From: SIG622 sp045600125
GTDB lineage: Bacteria > Bacillota > Clostridia > Oscillospirales > CAG-382
Length of the DNA stretch: 64,000 nt
NCBI GenBank assembly: GCA_045600125.1
Contig: JAZRXH010000109.1
Coordinates: forward strand, 1-64,000
Reading direction: 5' to 3'
Part shown: positions 17,726 to 24,986 of the stretch, one piece after another
Numbering within the stretch: the stretch's first letter is position 1
Layout of the letters: every line of letters begins with the position of its first letter
Notes under the pieces: model-generated
Told to the model about the DNA's origin: nothing
The model's input: only the letters and a program-made list of their open reading frames with translations
The model's database searches: none
Made by a program: the position numbers and the translations under genes

Positions 17726-17754
17726 TTGAAAAAGCGGAAAGTTTGTGGTATCAT
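17726..17754 (+). promoter_or_regulatory. Predicted sigma-A promoter for glyS
   Basis: TTGAAA, 17 bp, TATCAT. The leader from about 17761 to 17967 is some 207 bases. I looked for the T-box sequence (AGGGTGG...ACCGCG) expected before many Bacillota tRNA synthetase genes and did not find it. The gene-free stretch 17621-17967 holds nothing else clear. Confidence 0.6.
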
Positions 17755-17967
17755 AGAATATCCGCTTTTCCGGCATCCCCTTTTATCCCCTTTTTTTAAG
17801 AAGGCAAAAAAGACACGTCCGATCCTCCCAAGGCTTACGGAAGGAGCACGGGCGGCAAAAGAAGGACGCCGGGCAAAGAAGATCAAAAACGTATTTTTGA
17901 AAGGAAAACTCCGCCTCTCATTTTTCCGATGGGAAGAGTAGGATTTTCCGGGAAAGGATGAATAAAA

Positions 17968-19359
17968 ATGCAGAACTCCGAAAAGACAATGGACAAGATC
18001 GTCGCCTACTGCAAGGGCAGAGGCTTCGTGTACGCAGGCAGCGAGATCTACGGCGGCCTTGCAAACTCCTGGGACTACGGCCCTCTCGGCGTTGAGCTCA
18101 AGAACAACGTGAAGAAGGCATGGTGGAAGAAGTTCGTTCAGGAATCCAAGTACAACGTCGGTCTTGACGCCGCCATCATCATGAACCCCGAAACGTGGGT
18201 AGCCTCCGGCCATCTCGGCGGCTTCTCCGACCCCCTTATGGACTGCAAGCAGTGTAAGACAAGACACAGAGCAGACAAGCTCATCGAGGACTATGTGGCA
18301 AAGAACGGTCTTTCGGACAATCCTGCCGGCATGAGCGATGCGCAGATGATGGAATACATCAAGGAGCATCATATCGTCTGCCCCGACTGCGGCAGCGGCG
18401 ACTTCACCGACATCCGTAAGTTCAACCTCATGTTCAAGACCTTTCAGGGCGTTACCGAGGATGCGACCTCGACCCTTTACCTCCGTCCCGAGACGGCGCA
18501 GGGTATTTTCGTAAACTTCAAGAACATCCAGAGAACCACCAGAAAGAAGATCCCCTTCGGCGTATGCCAGATCGGTAAGTCCTTCCGTAACGAGATCACC
18601 CCCGGCAACTTCACCTTCCGTACCAGAGAGTTCGAGCAGATGGAGCTTGAGTTCTTCTGCGAGCCCGGCACCGACCTTGACTGGTTCAACTACTGGAGAA
18701 GCTTCTGCAAGACATGGCTTCTTGATCTCGGCATGAAGGAAGAAAACCTCCGTCTGCGCGACCACGATCCCGAGGAGCTTTGCTTCTATTCCAAGGCGAC
18801 CACCGACTTCGAGTTCCTCTTCCCGTTCGGCTGGGGCGAGCTCTGGGGCGTTGCCGACAGAACCGACTATGACCTCACACAGCACACCAAGCATTCCGGC
18901 GAAGCCCTCGAGTACTTCGATCAGGAAGGCGGCAAGAAGTATATCCCCTACGTAGTAGAGCCTTCTCTCGGCGCCGACAGAGTGACCCTTGCGTTCCTCA
19001 TCGACGCATACGACGAGGAAGAGCTGGAGGGCGGCGACGTGCGTACCGTTCTTCATCTGCATCCGACCCTTGCTCCCTTCAAGGCGGCTGTGCTTCCTCT
19101 TTCCAAGAAGCTCTCGGAAAAGGCGGGCGAGGTTTATGACGGGCTCCGCAAGTACTTCATGGTAGACTACGACGAAGCCGGCTCCATCGGCAAGCGTTAC
19201 CGCCGTGAGGACGAGATCGGCACTCCTCTCTGCATCACCTACGACTTTGACTCCGAGACCGACGGCTGCGTGACCGTCCGTGACAGAGACACCATGGAGC
19301 AGGAGAGGATCAAGATCGAGGATCTGAAGGCGTACATCGAAAAGAAGATCGCATTCTGA
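17968..19359 (+). CDS. glyS: Glycyl-tRNA synthetase (dimeric type)
   Basis: The 463-residue protein matches the alpha-2 class II GlyRS: an N-terminal SEIYGGLANSWDYGPLG motif, zinc-type cysteines CKQC and CPDC in the insertion, class II motif 2 region with FRNEITPGNFTFRTREFEQ, and motif 3 LGADR. It charges tRNA-Gly. Length is typical for the homodimeric form rather than the two-subunit alpha2beta2 form. AAAGGATG precedes the ATG. It is a single-gene transcript bounded by a promoter and a terminator. Confidence 0.96.
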   Translation: MQNSEKTMDKIVAYCKGRGFVYAGSEIYGGLANSWDYGPLGVELKNNVKKAWWKKFVQESKYNVGLDAAIIMNPETWVASGHLGGFSDPLMDCKQCKTRHRADKLIEDYVAKNGLSDNPAGMSDAQMMEYIKEHHIVCPDCGSGDFTDIRKFNLMFKTFQGVTEDATSTLYLRPETAQGIFVNFKNIQRTTRKKIPFGVCQIGKSFRNEITPGNFTFRTREFEQMELEFFCEPGTDLDWFNYWRSFCKTWLLDLGMKEENLRLRDHDPEELCFYSKATTDFEFLFPFGWGELWGVADRTDYDLTQHTKHSGEALEYFDQEGGKKYIPYVVEPSLGADRVTLAFLIDAYDEEELEGGDVRTVLHLHPTLAPFKAAVLPLSKKLSEKAGEVYDGLRKYFMVDYDEAGSIGKRYRREDEIGTPLCITYDFDSETDGCVTVRDRDTMEQERIKIEDLKAYIEKKIAF

Positions 19360-19386
19360 TTTTATCCGCTCATCCTTTGAAAAGCT

Positions 19387-19425
19387 TCCCGGGCAGCCCC
19401 CTGCGGGTATGTCCGGGATCTTTTT
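19387..19425 (+). terminator. Intrinsic terminator after glyS
   Basis: TCCCGGGCA pairs with TGTCCGGGA, with further CCC/GGG pairing in the loop, followed by ATCTTTTT. Confidence 0.75.
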
Positions 19426-19498
19426 GCTCTCTGCCCGCTCCGAAGGCTCAGCGGCAGGGAAAAATATCATGTAAATTGTTAATTTTTACGCAAGGCAG

Positions 19499-19527
19499 TT
19501 TCTTTTTCGGCAAGGATGTGCTATAAT
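19499..19527 (+). promoter_or_regulatory. Candidate promoter for the TSCPD protein / pgm transcript
   Basis: A perfect TATAAT lies 17 bp after a weak TTTCTT. It would start a transcript near 19534 covering the TSCPD-domain gene and probably the phosphoglucomutase gene. Confidence 0.5.
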
Positions 19528-19627
19528 ACTTTTATTATGGTCAATGTTATCCTGCGGTGTTTGTTTGCATTTCAAAGCATAGCGCAGACCTTTGGCTTTC
19601 TGTATAAGGGAGTGTTCTGAAAAGAAT

Positions 19628-19891
19628 ATGAAACAGTACGAATACGCTCCGAAAGGCACCTGCTCCCGGCTTATGCAGGTAGAGATTGACGACGACGGCA
19701 TCATAAGCAAGGTAAAGATCATCGGCGGCTGCTCCGGCAACACCCAGGGCGTTTCAAGGCTCGTGGAAGGAATGGACGCCAAAAAAGCCATCGGGATCTT
19801 AAAAGGGATCAGGTGCGGCTTCAAGCCGACCTCCTGCCCCGATCAGCTCTCGATCGCTCTCGAAAAGTGCCTTGAAGAGGGCGAAAACTGA
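19628..19891 (+). CDS. TSCPD domain-containing protein (TIGR03905-like)
   Basis: The 87-residue protein ends with the motif FKPTSCPDQL, which defines the TSCPD domain, preceded by VKIIGGCSGNTQGVSRL. Small stand-alone TIGR03905 proteins are common in Clostridia; the domain also occurs at the C terminus of some vitamin B12-dependent ribonucleotide reductases. Conserved Cys residues (GGCSGN, RCGF, TSCPD) suggest metal or redox chemistry, but the function is unknown. The frame is open 12 codons upstream; I start at 19628, where the family begins (MKQYEYAPKGTC), behind a GGGAG about 14 bases away. Confidence 0.85.
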   Translation: MKQYEYAPKGTCSRLMQVEIDDDGIISKVKIIGGCSGNTQGVSRLVEGMDAKKAIGILKGIRCGFKPTSCPDQLSIALEKCLEEGEN

Positions 19892-19950
19892 GAGCCCCCC
19901 CAAAAAACAGTCAACTATTTTTCCAAATCATAAAAGGTGGTCAAAGCAAA

Positions 19951-21666
19951 ATGTCTTACAAGGAAGAATTTGAAAAGTGGCTCTCCTTCGCCTCTCTTGA
20001 CGAGGACATGAAGGCGGAGCTCTCCGGAATAAAGAACGACGAGAACGAGCAGAAGGAGCGCTTCGCTTCTCCCCTCTCCTTCGGCACCGCAGGTCTTCGA
20101 GGGATCATGCGTGCCGGTATAAACGGCATGAACCGCTGCACCGTAGCGCAGGCGACCGCCGGTCTTGCCAGCCTCGTAAAGAAGAACGGCGGCGAAAAGA
20201 GAGGCGTGGTCATCGCCTGCGACACGAGAAACAACTCGATGTTTTTCGCAGAAATCTCTGCCAGAGTCCTCGCCTATTTCGGCATAAAAGTCTATATCTT
20301 CGATGCGCCGAGACCCACTCCCGAGCTTTCCTTCGCTCTGCGTGAGCTGGGAGCCATCGCCGGCATCAACATCACCGCTTCCCACAACCCCCGTGCCTAT
20401 AACGGCTACAAGGTCTACTGGGAGGACGGCGCTCAGCTCCCCCCCGATCACGCCAAGGTCGTATCGGACGAGATCGCAAAGACAGACATTTTCGGCGACT
20501 TCCTTTGTGACCTTGACAAGGCGAAAAAGAGCGGTCTTGTGACCGTCATCGGAAGCGAGATCGACAACAAATTTATCGACCGCATCCTCGAACAGAGGAT
20601 ATCCCCCGATGCCGTAGCAAAGGTCGCCGACTCCTTCAAGGTAGTCTACACCGCCATCCACGGCACCGGTGCGGCGCTTGTACCCAAGGCTCTCGAAAGA
20701 GCGGGCATCAAGCACCTTATCACCGTTCCCGAGCAGATGATCGCCGACGGAAATTTCCCCACGGTCAACGTACCGAACCCCGAGGAAAAGCAGTGCTTCG
20801 ACATGGCGAGAGTCCTCGCCGAGAAGAACGGCTGTGACCTCATTATCGGCACCGACCCGGATGCGGACAGAGTGGGCGTGCTCGTCAAGCAGAAGAACGG
20901 CGAATACTACTCCTTCAACGGAAATCAGATCGGCGCTCTTCTGTGCGACTACATCATCAAAGAGAGAAAGAAGAACGGCAATCTCCCGGCGAACGCCTGC
21001 GTCATCAAGTCCATCGTATCGACAGAGCTTGCCCGCAGGATCTGCGAGAAGAACGGCGTGGCTCTCGTGGACGTACTGACCGGCTTCAAGTTCATCGGCG
21101 AAAAAATCAAGGAATACGAAAAGACCGGTGAACACACCTTCATCCTCGGCTTCGAGGAAAGCTACGGCTATCTTGCCGGCACCTATGCCCGGGACAAGGA
21201 TGCGGTGCTTGCCACGCTCCTCATCACCGAAATGGCGGCGGTCTACTCGCAAAAGGGTATGAACCTCTACGACGCTCTTATGGCGATCTTCGAGGAATAC
21301 GGCTTCTACGTGGAGAAGGTAGACAACATCGCCATGACGGGTCTTGACGGTCTCGAAAAGCAGAAGAAGCTGATGAGCGACCTTCGGAGTGCGAAAATCA
21401 CCGCTCTCGGCGGCATTCCCCTCGCCTTCTTTGCGGATTACCTCGAGGACAGGAAGGTATGCGGCGATACCGTAAGCTCCACGGGACTTCCGAAGTCGGA
21501 CGTTCTCTACTACTCGCTGCAGGACGGCTCCACCGTGGTGGTGCGTCCCTCCGGCACCGAGCCCAAGGTCAAGGTATACTACCTTGTAAACGGCAGGGAC
21601 AAGGACGAAAGCGAAAAGAAGCTGTGTGCGATCCGGGACGAATTCACCGGTATCCTCGGGATCTGA
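19951..21666 (+). CDS. Alpha-phosphoglucomutase / phosphomannomutase
   Basis: The 571-residue protein carries all alpha-D-phosphohexomutase motifs: TASHNPRAYNGYK with phosphoserine Ser144, the metal loop GTDPDADRVGV (Asp302, 304 and 306), the sugar-binding GFEESYGYLAG, and the phosphate-binding RPSGTEPKVK near the C terminus. It interconverts glucose-1- and glucose-6-phosphate (or the mannose forms), feeding UDP-sugar and cell-wall synthesis. Length and motifs fit the PgcA type of Bacillota. AAAGGTGG precedes the ATG. It lies 59 bp after the TSCPD gene. Confidence 0.94.
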   Translation: MSYKEEFEKWLSFASLDEDMKAELSGIKNDENEQKERFASPLSFGTAGLRGIMRAGINGMNRCTVAQATAGLASLVKKNGGEKRGVVIACDTRNNSMFFAEISARVLAYFGIKVYIFDAPRPTPELSFALRELGAIAGINITASHNPRAYNGYKVYWEDGAQLPPDHAKVVSDEIAKTDIFGDFLCDLDKAKKSGLVTVIGSEIDNKFIDRILEQRISPDAVAKVADSFKVVYTAIHGTGAALVPKALERAGIKHLITVPEQMIADGNFPTVNVPNPEEKQCFDMARVLAEKNGCDLIIGTDPDADRVGVLVKQKNGEYYSFNGNQIGALLCDYIIKERKKNGNLPANACVIKSIVSTELARRICEKNGVALVDVLTGFKFIGEKIKEYEKTGEHTFILGFEESYGYLAGTYARDKDAVLATLLITEMAAVYSQKGMNLYDALMAIFEEYGFYVEKVDNIAMTGLDGLEKQKKLMSDLRSAKITALGGIPLAFFADYLEDRKVCGDTVSSTGLPKSDVLYYSLQDGSTVVVRPSGTEPKVKVYYLVNGRDKDESEKKLCAIRDEFTGILGI

Positions 21667-21772
21667 CTCCTTTTTGGCAAAAAGAGCCCTGACATAAAAA
21701 ACAATCTGAAAGGGACTGCGCCGTCCGCACTTCCGAGCCCGGTGCAGACTCAAAAGAAAGGAATGGTCAAAA

Positions 21773-23221
21773 ATGGCTGACAAGAAGAAAATCGACAAAA
21801 TAACCTCCCGTGACGTAGACTTTACCCAGTGGTACACCGACATTGTGAAGAACGCCGACCTTGTGGATTACGCAAGCGTCAAGGGCTGCATGATCATCCG
21901 TCCTTACGGCTGGGCGATCTGGGAGAACATTCAGAAGATCCTGGACGGCATGTTCAAGGAAACGGGACACTGCAACGTGTCCATGCCTCTGTTCATTCCG
22001 GAAAGCCTTCTGCAGAGAGAGAAGGATCACGTAGAGGGCTTCGCCCCCGAGGTCGCATGGGTGACCCACGGCGGCAACGAGCCGCTGCAGGAAAGACTCT
22101 GCGTAAGACCGACCTCCGAGACCCTTTTCTGTGAGCATTACGCCAAGATCATCAAGTCCTACCGGGATCTTCCCAAGCTCTACAACCAGTGGTGCAGCGT
22201 GGTAAGATGGGAAAAGACGACCCGTCCGTTCCTCCGCAGCCGTGAGTTCCACTGGCAGGAAGGTCACACCATGCATGCGACCGCCGAAGAGGCGCAGGCA
22301 GAGACGCTGCAGATGCTGAACATCTATGCGGACTTCTGTGAGAAGTACCTCGCCATCCCGGTCATCAAGGGAAGAAAGACCGACAAGGAAAAGTTTGCGG
22401 GCGCTGAGGCGACCTACACCATCGAAGCGCTGATGCACGACGGCCGTGCGCTGCAGTCGGGTACCTCCCACTATTTCGGAGACGGCTTTGCCAAGGCGTT
22501 CGACATCCAGTATCTCGACAAGGACAACACGCTGAAGTACTGTCACCAGACCTCCTGGGGGATGTCCACGAGAATTATCGGCGGTATCATCATGACCCAC
22601 GGCGACGACAACGGTCTCGTGCTTCCTCCGGCGATCGCACCGACGCAGGTAGTCGTTGTTCCGGTACAGCAGCACAAGGAAGGCGTCCTCGACAAGGCGA
22701 CCGAGATCTACGAGCTTCTCAAGAAGCAGCTTCGCACCGAGCTTGACGACCGGGATCAGTCCCCCGGATGGAAGTTCGCCGAGCACGAAATGCGGGGTGT
22801 ACCGGTCCGTCTGGAGCTCGGTCCCCGTGATATCGAAAACGGCGAGTGCGTTCTTGTGCGCCGTGACAACGGAGAAAAGATCACGGCGAAGCTGGACGGC
22901 ATTGCCGACACCGTTGCCGCTCTTCTCGACGACATTACAAAGAGCATGTACGAAGCCGCAAAAGCCCGCCGCAACAGCATGACCTACACAGCAAAGGATA
23001 TGGACGAACTGAAGGAGATCGCCGCCACGAAGCCCGGCTTCATCAAGACCAAGTGGTGCGGAAGCCTCGAATGCGAGCTTGCCCTCAAAGAACAGGCTGA
23101 CGTCACCAGCCGCTGCATGCCCTTCGACGTGGACGAGGTGGGCGACGCCCTCGATACCGACGTTTGCGTCTGCTGCGGCAAGAAGGCCGACAAGACTATC
23201 CTCTGGGGAAAGGCATATTGA
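21773..23221 (+). CDS. proS: Prolyl-tRNA synthetase (type 3, archaeal/eukaryotic-like)
   Basis: The 482-residue protein is a class II synthetase with RPTSETLFCEHYAK, VVRWEKTTRPFLRSREFHWQEGHT and the Gln/His-rich active-site region TSWGMSTRIIGG. It lacks the long editing insertion of the usual bacterial type and ends in a zinc-ribbon-like domain (CVCCGKKADKTILWGKAY), as in ProRS type 3. It charges tRNA-Pro. GAAAGGAATGG precedes the start. It lies about 106 bp after the mutase gene without an obvious terminator between them. Confidence 0.95.
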   Translation: MADKKKIDKITSRDVDFTQWYTDIVKNADLVDYASVKGCMIIRPYGWAIWENIQKILDGMFKETGHCNVSMPLFIPESLLQREKDHVEGFAPEVAWVTHGGNEPLQERLCVRPTSETLFCEHYAKIIKSYRDLPKLYNQWCSVVRWEKTTRPFLRSREFHWQEGHTMHATAEEAQAETLQMLNIYADFCEKYLAIPVIKGRKTDKEKFAGAEATYTIEALMHDGRALQSGTSHYFGDGFAKAFDIQYLDKDNTLKYCHQTSWGMSTRIIGGIIMTHGDDNGLVLPPAIAPTQVVVVPVQQHKEGVLDKATEIYELLKKQLRTELDDRDQSPGWKFAEHEMRGVPVRLELGPRDIENGECVLVRRDNGEKITAKLDGIADTVAALLDDITKSMYEAAKARRNSMTYTAKDMDELKEIAATKPGFIKTKWCGSLECELALKEQADVTSRCMPFDVDEVGDALDTDVCVCCGKKADKTILWGKAY

Positions 23222-23261
23222 TTCCACCATCCTATTGCGGAGTTTCCCGCCTTTTTACAAA

Positions 23262-23312
23262 AGGCTGTCAGCTCTTTACCGATTACACCCTCGCCGCCTT
23301 TTGAAAAGGGCG
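23262..23312 (-). repeat. Dispersed repeat family A (partial, reversed)
   Basis: Read on the minus strand this contains CTTTCATCCGCCC-TTTTCAAAAGGCGGCGAGGGTGT, with a hairpin GCCC..GGGC-type core; the parts GGCGAGGGTGT and TTTTCAAAAGGC match the copies near 24930 and 51490. It lies between the proS stop and its terminator. Confidence 0.45.
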
Positions 23313-23329
23313 GATGAAAGCTTTCAAAC

Positions 23330-23367
23330 AAGGCAAGCTCTATGTGGGCTTGCCTTTGCTTTTTTTC
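23330..23367 (+). terminator. Intrinsic terminator of the proS transcript
   Basis: AAGGCAAGC pairs perfectly with GCTTGCCTT over a 9-base loop, followed by TGCTTTTTTT. Confidence 0.85.
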
Positions 23368-23469
23368 GGGAAAGAGGAAACGACTGCCGGCTGCTGCGGC
23401 AAAACGCCCCATCCTCAAGTAACAATGTGTCACCAAGGTAAATATACAATTAAGTTTTTACAAAACGCA

Positions 23470-23498
23470 TTGACATAAAAGAATCTGCCTGCTACAAT
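23470..23498 (+). promoter_or_regulatory. Strong promoter of the structured leader RNA
   Basis: A perfect TTGACA, exactly 17 bp and TACAAT. The transcript should begin near 23505. Confidence 0.8.
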
Positions 23499-23531
23499 GA
23501 AAACGGCTTCAAAAGGACGGAGGAGATAACA

Positions 23532-23600
23532 ATGGTTCAGCAGTTATCAAAGGGGCAGGACTCGTGTGGAATGCGGCAGCTGTTATATTCCTCTTTGTGA
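23532..23600 (+). CDS. 22-codon upstream ORF (candidate leader peptide)
   Basis: An ATG preceded by GGACGGAGGAGATAAC opens a 22-codon frame (MVQQLSKGQDSCGMRQLLYSSL) closed by TGA. The ribosome binding site is among the strongest in the window. The frame covers the 5' arm of the long-range pairing (23546-23563) and enters the inner hairpin, so translation would change which fold forms. It contains no run of one amino acid of the classical attenuator type; four Gln and four Leu/Ser repeats are the only bias. Confidence 0.55.
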   Translation: MVQQLSKGQDSCGMRQLLYSSL

Positions 23601-23639
23601 AAAGGCTAAATAAACGAATATAAGCTGTCAAAGCATAAC

Positions 23640-23688
23640 GTGTGAGTCAGCCCCTTTGATCGGAAGGGCTTGGTTCGCACGCTTTTTT
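23640..23688 (+). terminator. Intrinsic terminator at the end of the leader RNA
   Basis: GTGTGAGTCAGCCC pairs with GGGCTTGGTTCGCAC (several wobbles and one bulge) and is followed by GCTTTTTT. Its 5' arm is also the 3' arm of the alternative long-range stem. Confidence 0.7.
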
Positions 23689-23828
23689 ATAAAAAAAGAC
23701 AACTTGTAAAAAATAAACGTTACTTCATTGTTTTTGGCTATGCTGGCGAATATGATGAATGGTTTCACGGAAAAACAGATACAGAATTTCGACAGTAAGC
23801 TAAGTAGTAAGGGAGAAATGTATTTGTT

Positions 23829-24743
23829 ATGAAGAAGACCGTACTGTTAATTTTAAGCATTCTGTTTTGTCTCTGTCTTCCTTCCTTTGCATCCGCAGAG
23901 TCCCGAACCGTCGATGTGTCGATACCGACCTTCGCCGTGACGGTGAACGGAGTTGAATACGACAGCCGCTGCAGCGAATACCCGTTTTTTCTGTGCAACG
24001 ATATTACCTATATGCCAATGACATACGATTTTTCAACATTTATGGGGCTGAAAATTACGTTTGACACGGGTACAAATGCACAATATCATCCGGGAGAAAT
24101 GATCCTGCATATCGGGAACGGCAAAAGGACAGCTTCGGAATTAGGTCAATATCTGAAAGAAGAAGAAAACAAGACTTCTTACAAGGCCGTGATCCCGGAT
24201 TACCATACGTACATTGCATTTGAGGAAAACGAATATGACAACAGCTCTCCGTATCCGATCATAAGCTATAACGGCGTTACGTATCTTCCGCTGACATGGG
24301 ACAACGTGCATACGTTACTTGATTGGGACTATTCTTTCGATCCCGACAAGGGTCTTGTGATAAACAGTACCGAAGCCGTAAGACCCATCGGTCTTGACAA
24401 AAGACTCTTTAACAGAATGGGGACAAGCACAAGCGAGTACGTTTTCGGAAGAAACTGTTACGTGGAATATGACGTATATCTTTATTATTCCGGAAGGATC
24501 TTCCGGGTGACCGCCGATGGCGAAAAGGACTATCACCTGATGGAGCCGCTGAAGGGAAAAATAAACTATTTTAACCGCATGATCAATGAAAACGGCGCAG
24601 TTGTCCAATCGACGATCCCTCCAAAACTAAACGGCAGTGTCCTTGAGATCGTATGTGCGGAAACGGATTTTGACCGTGCGACCGTTCTTGTTACCATAGA
24701 TCTGGAAAGCGGAGAAATCTTAAGCACCGAAGTTTTGAAATAA
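23829..24743 (+). CDS. Secreted protein with copper-amine-oxidase-N-like (stalk) repeats
   Basis: The 304-residue product has a clear signal peptide (about 1-23, ending ASA). Two similar beta-rich units follow: VTVNGVEYDSRCSEYPFFLCNDITYMPM and a second with ISYNGVTYLPLTWDNV, the pattern of the 'copper amine oxidase N-terminal' stalk domain seen in many secreted Bacillota proteins. The C-terminal 150 residues look beta-rich and are unassigned. GGGAG lies 13 bases before the ATG; a five-codon frame (23818-23832) starts between them and overlaps the start codon, which might couple translation. It follows the structured leader, which may control it; a weak separate promoter (TTGTTT-17-TATGAT, about 23730) cannot be excluded. 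Confidence 0.7.
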   Translation: MKKTVLLILSILFCLCLPSFASAESRTVDVSIPTFAVTVNGVEYDSRCSEYPFFLCNDITYMPMTYDFSTFMGLKITFDTGTNAQYHPGEMILHIGNGKRTASELGQYLKEEENKTSYKAVIPDYHTYIAFEENEYDNSSPYPIISYNGVTYLPLTWDNVHTLLDWDYSFDPDKGLVINSTEAVRPIGLDKRLFNRMGTSTSEYVFGRNCYVEYDVYLYYSGRIFRVTADGEKDYHLMEPLKGKINYFNRMINENGAVVQSTIPPKLNGSVLEIVCAETDFDRATVLVTIDLESGEILSTEVLK

Positions 24744-24753
24744 ATACAAAAGA

Positions 24754-24783
24754 ACCGTGGCAGTCCGGCAGGATCGCCACGGT
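24754..24783 (+). terminator. Hairpin after the stalk-domain gene
   Basis: ACCGTGGC pairs with GCCACGGT across 14 bases, followed by ATTT. The T-run is short, so it is a weak terminator. Confidence 0.45.
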
Positions 24784-24815
24784 ATTTCCGTCGAATTATG
24801 ATGCGTCGGGTTTCC

Positions 24816-24860
24816 CCGCCTCTGTTGCGGCACTGCTTTCCTGCCGCAGCAGACAGTAGG
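24816..24860 (+). repeat. Dispersed repeat family B, copy 1
   Basis: The copy CCGCCTCTGTTGCGGC...GCCGCAGCAGACAGTAGGC forms a hairpin of 10-bp arms (24822-24831 with 24843-24852, one G-T change). It matches the copy at 57785-57830 nearly base for base and a degenerate copy at 51400-51445. No gene is in it. Confidence 0.6.
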
Positions 24861-24880
24861 CAACAACCGTTCAGCCCCCG

Positions 24881-24915
24881 AAAAACACCGGGGCAGTCCG
24901 TATGGACTGCCCCGG
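24881..24915 (-). terminator. Strong terminator of the MATE gene
   Basis: Twelve perfect base pairs (24888-24899 with 24904-24915) around the four-base loop GTAT; on the minus strand the stem is followed by TGTTTTTC. Confidence 0.8.
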
Positions 24916-24919
24916 AGTA

Positions 24920-24985
24920 AAAGTTTTCGCCCAGTCTTTTTCAAAAGGCTGGCGATGGGGTTTGGGGGTGAACAGCCCCCAAAAA
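24920..24985 (+). repeat. Dispersed repeat family A, copy with flanks
   Basis: AAAGTTTTCGCCC, TTTTTCAAAAGGC, a GGCGATGGGG segment and AACAGCCCCCA occur in the same order as in the copy at 51474-51535. It sits immediately after copy 1 of family B, as the 51.4-kb pair does. Confidence 0.6.
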
Positions 24986-24986
24986 A

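Larger units (their letters stand above)
23505..23690 (+). ncRNA. Structured leader or small RNA with two competing folds
   Basis: The predicted transcript of about 185 bases can fold in two exclusive ways. Fold 1: ATCAAAGGGGC (23546-23556) pairs 11/11 with GCCCCTTTGAT (23650-23660), extended by GACTC (23559-23563) with GAGTC (23644-23648), enclosing an inner hairpin (23577-23590 with 23616-23627). Fold 2: 23640-23653 pairs with 23666-23680 as a terminator followed by six T. The shared segment 23644-23660 cannot be in both. This is the architecture of a transcription attenuator, though a stand-alone small RNA with a terminator is also possible. It matches no riboswitch class I know. Lower GC than its surroundings. 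Confidence 0.6.

Noticed and set aside
17755..17967. T-box riboswitch before glyS
   Set aside because: No T-box consensus (AGGGTGG...ACCGCG) and no paired terminator/antiterminator were seen in the 200-base leader.
23505..23690. Known RNA class (6S RNA, tmRNA, SRP RNA or a known riboswitch)
   Set aside because: Length about 185 fits 6S RNA, but the long stem is not closed by the ends, no central bubble was seen, and the upstream ORF with a strong ribosome binding site argues for a leader. None of the riboswitch consensus boxes I remember is present.
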